Shown: positions 45,228 through 49,512 of the stretch, piece by piece
Numbering within the stretch: the stretch's first letter is position 1
Layout of the letters: every line of letters starts with the position of its first letter
Origin: an uncultured Lachnospiraceae bacterium
GTDB lineage: Bacteria; Bacillota; Clostridia; Lachnospirales; Lachnospiraceae
Direction: 5' to 3'
Length of the DNA stretch: 49,512 nucleotides
Assembly: GCA_947594855.1 (NCBI GenBank)
Contig: CANQEL010000018.1
Span: 1-49,512, forward strand
Notes under the pieces: generated by a model
Seen by the model: only the letters and a program-made list of their open reading frames with translations
Told to the model about the DNA's origin: nothing
The model's database searches: none
Translations under genes and position numbers: made by a program

Positions 45228-47432
45228 ATGGGGAAGTATATAAAATCAATATTTGCAGTATGTATGTCGTTAGCTCTGCTGTGCGGAAGCATATACATAC
45301 CGCAGGTTAGCGTAAAAGCAGAAAATCCGATAATACAGACTATTTATACGGCAGACCCTTCACCGCTTGTTGTGGGAGATACGATATATGTATATACCAC
45401 CAGGGATGAAAGAAGAGATTCTGCAACTGATGACTGGAGTCTGATGAATGAGTGGAGATGCTTTTCATCAAAAGATATGGTGAACTGGACAGACCACGGG
45501 CAGATTGCACATGCAGAAACCTTTGACGGAACAGGCAACTGGCGTGCGTGGGCACAGCATGTGGTTAAACTGAAAACGCAGGTAGAAGGAGGTCTGTGGG
45601 AAGACAGATATTATCTGTTTGCGCCGTTTAACGGAACAAAGATTGACGTAGCCGTATCAGAAAATCCATGGGGACCGTTTGTAGACGCAACACCCGGCAA
45701 ATATCTTATAGACGGAGGCTGGGGAGGCGGCAATATTGACCCGGCAGTATATATTGAAGACCATGGAAATCCTGATGATGTTGAGAATTATGACATATAT
45801 CTTTACTGGGGCAATCCATATCTGCGTTACTGCAAACTGACAAATAATCTGTTAGATGTAGACCCTGATACCGATGGCGACGGGGTATTGTCTGAAGAAG
45901 AGAGCGCAATAGACCCGAGATTTTCAAATGATGATAATAAGATACTTGGCGAAGTAAGGCCGGGACTTCATAGTTTCCAGATATTTGATGATGAGGGATA
46001 TGAATCTTTTGGAGAACCTACGCAGGGTAAAAATAATATAGATAAAGATAAGAATAAATTCCCTATGGAGAGTTCATCCGAGCTGCATGAAAAAAGATGC
46101 GCTTTTGAAGAAGGACCGTGGGTTATAAAACATGACGACGGCAAAGAGGGAACTGATGATTATTTTCTGTTTTTTGTAGGCGGACGTATCCCCGGTGAGA
46201 CGGTAGAATATTCATCGGCTCCGACTCCAATAGGACCGTGGACATACAGGGGACTTGTAATGGACAGGGAAAACGGAAATTCCTGCATACACCCCGGAGT
46301 AGTGGAATTTAAGGGAAATAATTATCTTTTCTATCTTAATGATATGCTTGTCGGCGGAACCGGTTCAGACCGCTCCGTGTGCGTTAAGGAATTTCAGTAT
46401 GATGAAAATAACCTGATAGTAAAAGAGACTGCAGATGATGTTGCGGCTCTTCTCTGGCAGGGAGTAGAAGATACAACAAAAGGGACTCCGTTCTTTAGCG
46501 TAAACCCGATAGGAACGCTTAATCCGTATGAAGTAAACGAAGCTGAGACCATATGCTGGACATCCAATCTCGGAGGGGCAGAAGGTGGTTTTAATGGCAC
46601 AGGACGCGGAGTTAAAACGAAGGCAAAGGAAGCATATACAGAAATAGACCCTGTAACAGGAAAAGAAGCTTTCTGGCAGTCGGCAGCACGTTACGGAGTA
46701 GCTGTATGCGATATTGACAACGAAGACTACATCAAAGTAGCTAATGTTGATTTTGGAGATGAAGAAGTCACAGGATTTACTGTATCAGCCGCCGCCGGTG
46801 CAGGAACTTATGCAGAAAATCCGATAATTGACGACAAAGGAATAGAGATATTTAATCCTGAAAACGATACGGTATCGGGCGACCTTGAAATATGGCTTGA
46901 CTATGGTACTGATGATGAGAGGATAATAGGTACGGTAAACATTACTGACACTGGAAGTACCAATACTTATAAAGATTTTCAGATAGATATAAAAGAGCAG
47001 ATAAAAGGAATACATGATGTGTATTTTATAGCAAGGGGCCAGGAAAATGCCAAGCTGTTCAATCTGGATACCTGGAGTTTTACAAAGAAGGAAAAACCGC
47101 CTGTTGTGGATAATAATACGTCAACCACACCGGGTAACGGTAATGGAACCCAGCCACCTGTAGTAACAACTCCTGAGACTCCTGCAGTTAAAGCATCTGT
47201 TAAGATAAAGGGCAAGAAGAGTGTAAAAGTCGGTAAGTCTATTAAACTTACTGCTAAGCTTGCTAATGTCAAAGGTAAGGTTAAATGGAGTATTAACAAG
47301 AAAAAACTTGCTAAGCTTACAGACGCTAAAAAGAATACCGTAAAACTTAAAGCGCTTAAGGCCGGTAAAGTTAAGGTTACCGCTAAAGCAGGAAAGGTTA
47401 AAGGAAGTATTACGGTTAAGATTAAGAAGTAA
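45228..47432 (+). CDS. Secreted GH43 glycoside hydrolase (arabinofuranosidase/xylosidase type)
   Basis: Removes arabinose or xylose from plant polysaccharides. Order in 734 residues: signal peptide (1-31, ending VSVKAEN), five-bladed GH43 propeller to about 425, a CBM6-like beta-sandwich (about 430-630, NPYEVNEAETICWTSN), a Pro/Thr linker, and a Lys-rich C-terminal Ig-like domain. Catalytic residues by motif: base Asp43 (TADPSPLVV), Asp171 (NIDPAVYI) and acid Glu295 (EEGPWVI). An EF-hand-type loop DPDTDGDGVLSE (212-223) interrupts the propeller. The start at 45228 has AGGAGG ten nt upstream. An AraC regulator lies divergent. Exact substrate is not readable; xylan or arabinan is likely. Confidence 0.93.
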   Translation: MGKYIKSIFAVCMSLALLCGSIYIPQVSVKAENPIIQTIYTADPSPLVVGDTIYVYTTRDERRDSATDDWSLMNEWRCFSSKDMVNWTDHGQIAHAETFDGTGNWRAWAQHVVKLKTQVEGGLWEDRYYLFAPFNGTKIDVAVSENPWGPFVDATPGKYLIDGGWGGGNIDPAVYIEDHGNPDDVENYDIYLYWGNPYLRYCKLTNNLLDVDPDTDGDGVLSEEESAIDPRFSNDDNKILGEVRPGLHSFQIFDDEGYESFGEPTQGKNNIDKDKNKFPMESSSELHEKRCAFEEGPWVIKHDDGKEGTDDYFLFFVGGRIPGETVEYSSAPTPIGPWTYRGLVMDRENGNSCIHPGVVEFKGNNYLFYLNDMLVGGTGSDRSVCVKEFQYDENNLIVKETADDVAALLWQGVEDTTKGTPFFSVNPIGTLNPYEVNEAETICWTSNLGGAEGGFNGTGRGVKTKAKEAYTEIDPVTGKEAFWQSAARYGVAVCDIDNEDYIKVANVDFGDEEVTGFTVSAAAGAGTYAENPIIDDKGIEIFNPENDTVSGDLEIWLDYGTDDERIIGTVNITDTGSTNTYKDFQIDIKEQIKGIHDVYFIARGQENAKLFNLDTWSFTKKEKPPVVDNNTSTTPGNGNGTQPPVVTTPETPAVKASVKIKGKKSVKVGKSIKLTAKLANVKGKVKWSINKKKLAKLTDAKKNTVKLKALKAGKVKVTAKAGKVKGSITVKIKK

Positions 47433-47446
47433 TAGCAACCGCATCA

Positions 47447-47589
47447 CGGTCAGGACATGCTCACTCTGTTATAAGACACGTTTTCACTTGTTTCGCCTCG
47501 CAGCAGTGCATAAAATAGCATAATACGCTATTTAAGCACTGGCGGGCTCAAACAGTCTTATAACAGAGCGGCATGCCTTCCCAGATGCT
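47447..47589. repeat. 143-bp repeat, copy A
   Basis: First of two direct copies (other at 47842-47984) equal in length and about 88-90% identical by eye. Inside is a perfect 14-bp inverted repeat (CTCTGTTATAAGAC ... GTCTTATAACAGAG) around an inner imperfect hairpin (GTGCATAAAATAGC ... GCTATTTAAGCAC), so each copy is a large cruciform-like element. No ORF of note. It starts 15 bp after the GH43 stop. Confidence 0.9.
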
Positions 47590-47634
47590 CCTCACTCAAT
47601 GTAATATTATAATTTATGTATTTCAAAATATGTA

Positions 47635-47663
47635 TTGACATTTTATTTATTGTATAATATCTT
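47635..47663 (+). promoter_or_regulatory. Strong promoter of the candidate antitoxin RNA
   Basis: Perfect TTGACA (47635-47640), 17 bp, TATCTT (47658-47663); a TATAAT (47653-47658) overlaps at a shorter spacing of 12. Transcription is expected from about 47670, reading into the RNA and its terminator. Confidence 0.6.
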
Positions 47664-47669
47664 ATTCAT

Positions 47670-47765
47670 ATAAAAGCAACCGCCCACAAAGTGGTTAGCC
47701 TCGTAGTAGATTATAAGCTTACCTTGACTGGCTAAGTAACAAGGTAGGCTTATTTATTTTTGCTT
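47670..47765 (+). ncRNA. Candidate type I antitoxin small RNA
   Basis: About 95 nt between a strong promoter and a strong terminator, with no sensible ORF. It begins with a small stem-loop (CAACC...GTGGTT) and ends within the 3' end of the convergent small hydrophobic ORF (47754-47834), so the transcripts would overlap at their 3' ends as in Fst/RatA-TxpA-type type I systems. Named from arrangement; not a known-sequence match. Confidence 0.45.
47713..47760 (+). terminator. Terminator of the candidate antitoxin RNA
   Basis: A 14-bp stem (47713-47726 with 47740-47753, one G-T pair), a 13-nt loop, then TTTATTTTT. On the minus strand the same hairpin would end the toxin mRNA, though its U-run is weaker. 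Confidence 0.8.
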
Positions 47766-47834
47766 GTTCTTCCTATCTATGTAGGCAAGCAGTGTAATGA
47801 GAAACGTTCCAAAAAGAATTAACAATAAAAGCAA
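47754..47834 (-). CDS. Short hydrophobic type I toxin-like peptide, probably truncated
   Basis: Reading the minus strand to the TAA at 47754-47756 gives a 26-residue peptide from TTG 47834: a leucine/isoleucine-rich helix followed by FGTFLITLLAYIDRKNKQK. A membrane helix with a basic tail after "YID" is typical of small holin-like/Fst-like type I toxins of Firmicutes. No ribosome site precedes the TTG, and in-frame sequence upstream runs straight into repeat copy B, so the original start has probably been replaced. A 50-residue version from ATG 47906 exists but its first half is repeat-derived. Short length makes this a pattern call. Confidence 0.4.
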   Translation of the reverse strand: MLLLLILFGTFLITLLAYIDRKNKQK

Positions 47835-47841
47835 ATGTATC

Positions 47842-47984
47842 CGGTCAGGACATGGTCTCTCTGTTATAAGACACGTTTCCACTTGTTTCGCCACGTAGTG
47901 GTGCATAAAATAGCAAAATACGCTATTTAAGCACCAACGGTCTCAAACAGTCTTATAACAGAGTGACATGCCTTCCCAGATGCT
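47842..47984. repeat. 143-bp repeat, copy B
   Basis: Second direct copy of the 143-bp element, with the same 14-bp inverted repeat (CTCTGTTATAAGAC ... GTCTTATAACAGAG). It abuts the 5' end of the toxin-like ORF and ends 43 bp before the 3' end of the leucine-rich-repeat gene. Between copies A and B (47590-47841) lies only the toxin-antitoxin-like locus. Confidence 0.9.
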
Positions 47985-48027
47985 CTCTGCCCTATAAAAT
48001 ATTACTCTATACAGAAATTGTTACCAG

Positions 48028-49512
48028 CTATTTTATTATGACTACACCCTCATCGTATGATAACCTTCCATCTTCATTAAATAATTCAGGACAATTTGAC
48101 ACATCCAAATTTGTTATTTGATTATTATTGCAATACAACTCTGTCAGCAATTTATTATTGCTTACATCCAAACTTGTTATCTGATTATAACTACAATCCA
48201 ACTCTGTCAGCGCCTTGTTATTGCTTACATCCAAATTTGTTATTTGATTATTATTGCAATACAACTCTGTCAGCAATTTATTATTGCTTACATCCAAACT
48301 TGTTATCTGGTTATTCCCGCAAACCAAAAATGTCAGTGCTTTATTATTGCTCACATCCAAACTTGTTATCTGGTTAGCATAGCAAGTCAACTTTGTTAGC
48401 GCCGTATTATTGCTCACATCCAAACTTGTTATCTGGTTAAAGCCGCAGTTCAACTCTGTCAGCGCCTTATTATTGCTGACATTCAAACTTGTTATTTGGG
48501 TATTATAACAAGTCAACTTTGTCAGCGCCGTATTATTGCTCACATCCAAGCTTGTTATCTGGTTACTATCGCAATCCAAATATGTCAGTGCCTTGTTATT
48601 ACTCACATCCAAACTTGTTATCTGGTTAAAGCAGCAGTTCAACTCTGTCAGCGCCTTGTTATTGCTTACATCCAAATTTGTTATTTGATTATCATAGCAA
48701 TACAACTCTGTCAGCGATTTATTATTGCTCACATCCAAACTTGTTATCTGGTTAAAGCAGCAGTTCAACTCTGTCAGCTCCTTATTATTGCTGACATTCA
48801 AACTTGTTATCTGGGTATCTGCGCAATCCAACTTTGTCAATGCACTATTATTGCTCACATCCAAACTTGTTATCTGGTTACTAGAGCAATCCAAATATGT
48901 CAGTGCCTTGTTATTACTCACATTCAAACTTGTTATTTGGGTATTATAGCAAGTCAACTCTGTCAGCGCCTTGTTATTGCTCACATCCAAACTTGTTATC
49001 TGGTTATTAGAGCAATTCAAATATGTCAGTGCAGTAAAATCTGATAATTTCAAATTACCTTTTAAATCATAGATACCGCCGCTAGCCCAATCAATTCCTA
49101 TAAGTCTCCCATTTTCCCATTTATATGAATTATTATAATTTATATCTTCTCTAATTCTTGCACCAAGCTCCCTCTGTTCTTTTATTATCTTTTGAAGGGC
49201 TGCTACATCATTTTCATTTTTATCGGAATATTCTGGTTCTGTAGTCGGTTTTCCCGGCTGCATCGGCTCATCCGTTTTTGCAGGCTCATTATTGCCAACC
49301 GGAACATTAGTTGCCTGCGGCATGTTCTGCACATTCTGTCCCAAAGTATTATTAGAAGATGTATTACCCTGTACAGCCTGTGGTGTCTTATTCTTCACCG
49401 TAACTTTAACAGTCTTCTTTACCTTTTTATTGCTTTTTGCAGTTACGGTTATTTTTGTGTTTCCTGCACTTACGGCAGTTACCACGCCCTTTTTATTAAC
49501 AGTGGCAATACT
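48028..49512 (-). CDS. Leucine-rich-repeat protein with Big2 domain (partial, start beyond window)
   Basis: The frame stays open to the right edge, so the N-terminus is missing. Visible are 494 residues: the end of an Ig-like Big2 domain (SIATVNKKGVVTAVSAGNTK), a Gln/Asn/Pro-rich spacer, a helical segment (NDVAALQKIIKEQRELGARI), then 15 leucine-rich repeats of 21 residues and a short C-terminal cap. Each repeat follows LTxLxCxxN-QITSLDVSNN, with Cys at one fixed position, like the cysteine-ladder repeats of Listeria internalin J. No sortase signal at the end. Likely secreted or surface-bound and involved in binding; ligand unknown. The start near 49485 suggested by a GTG is internal to the Ig-like domain. 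Confidence 0.9.
   Translation of the reverse strand, partial: SIATVNKKGVVTAVSAGNTKITVTAKSNKKVKKTVKVTVKNKTPQAVQGNTSSNNTLGQNVQNMPQATNVPVGNNEPAKTDEPMQPGKPTTEPEYSDKNENDVAALQKIIKEQRELGARIREDINYNNSYKWENGRLIGIDWASGGIYDLKGNLKLSDFTALTYLNCSNNQITSLDVSNNKALTELTCYNTQITSLNVSNNKALTYLDCSSNQITSLDVSNNSALTKLDCADTQITSLNVSNNKELTELNCCFNQITSLDVSNNKSLTELYCYDNQITNLDVSNNKALTELNCCFNQITSLDVSNNKALTYLDCDSNQITSLDVSNNTALTKLTCYNTQITSLNVSNNKALTELNCGFNQITSLDVSNNTALTKLTCYANQITSLDVSNNKALTFLVCGNNQITSLDVSNNKLLTELYCNNNQITNLDVSNNKALTELDCSYNQITSLDVSNNKLLTELYCNNNQITNLDVSNCPELFNEDGRLSYDEGVVIIK
48088..49032 (-). repeat. Fifteen 63-bp tandem repeats coding leucine-rich repeats
   Basis: Exactly 945 bp = 15 units of 63 bp, each one 21-residue repeat. 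Units 2 and 9, 5 and 7, and 13 and 15 have identical variable core residues, showing recent duplication or gene conversion inside the array. Not a CRISPR: no spacers and the reading frame is kept. Confidence 0.9.

Noticed and set aside
47904-47906. ATG start giving a 50-residue version of the toxin-like ORF
   Set aside because: Its first half is translated repeat B and has no ribosome site; the toxin-like part begins only past the repeat.
48088-49032. CRISPR-like regular array
   Set aside because: Units are 63 bp without unique spacers, keep an open reading frame and encode leucine-rich repeats; no cas genes are seen.
48096-49044. Repetitive plus-strand open frames in the leucine-rich-repeat region
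   Set aside because: They repeat only because the 63-bp units do; the minus-strand reading has a known fold and an ordered repeat pattern.

Overview
The window looks like chromosomal DNA of a low-GC, fibre-degrading gut Firmicute, most likely a Lachnospiraceae member of the Butyrivibrio/Roseburia/Lachnospira type. The evidence is AT-rich DNA with Shine-Dalgarno starts, Clostridia-type housekeeping proteins, secreted plant-polysaccharide enzymes, and Lys-rich bacterial Ig-like domains on secreted proteins. The genus is inference. No tRNA, rRNA, CRISPR array, phage or complete IS element was seen.

Layout. 1-476: 6S RNA with its promoter and terminator. 477-11659: nadE, a convergent membrane-anchored FMN-binding-like protein, then the overlapping genes addB-addA-ylmH followed by birA. 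11682-16166: a large secreted esterase/GH10 xylanase. 16186-18691: a BirA-type operator, bioY, pta and an aquaporin. 18751-22094: phosphopantetheinyl transferase, a small SecB-like protein and a GH36 alpha-galactosidase. 22178-25050: an ECF sigma factor, a putative anti-sigma factor and a serpin. 25068-26843: Na/Pi cotransporter with PhoU domain. 27057-30552: heterodimeric ABC exporter. 30659-36933: a tight operon of a cytoplasmic arylsulfotransferase, CysD, CysN-CysC fusion, histidine phosphatase and acyl-ACP thioesterase. 36928-39381: LCP ligase and polyprenyl-phosphate glycosyltransferase on the minus strand. 39535-44282: HtrA, a divergent ClpX and an S8 subtilase. 44285-47432: AraC regulator divergent from a GH43 enzyme. 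47433-48027: two direct copies of a 143-bp repeat framing a type I toxin-antitoxin-like locus. 48028-49512: a Big2/leucine-rich-repeat protein that runs off the right edge.

How the genes fit together. Xylan and galactoside breakdown is served by the CE1/GH10 protein, GH43 and GH36. Biotin control is visible twice, as BirA (shortened at its C-terminus) and as a textbook BirA palindrome that is also the xylanase terminator and the bioY promoter region. CysD and CysNC would make PAPS, but no reductase is present; the translationally coupled sulfotransferase suggests the PAPS is used for sulfation. The sigma/anti-sigma/serpin block looks like an inducible protease-defence unit.

The best candidates for under-described biology are the sulfotransferase-PAPS operon, the repeat-flanked toxin-antitoxin remnant, the ECF-serpin unit, and the multidomain esterase-xylanase with two DUF3237-like domains. 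All calls come from reading motifs, with no database search.
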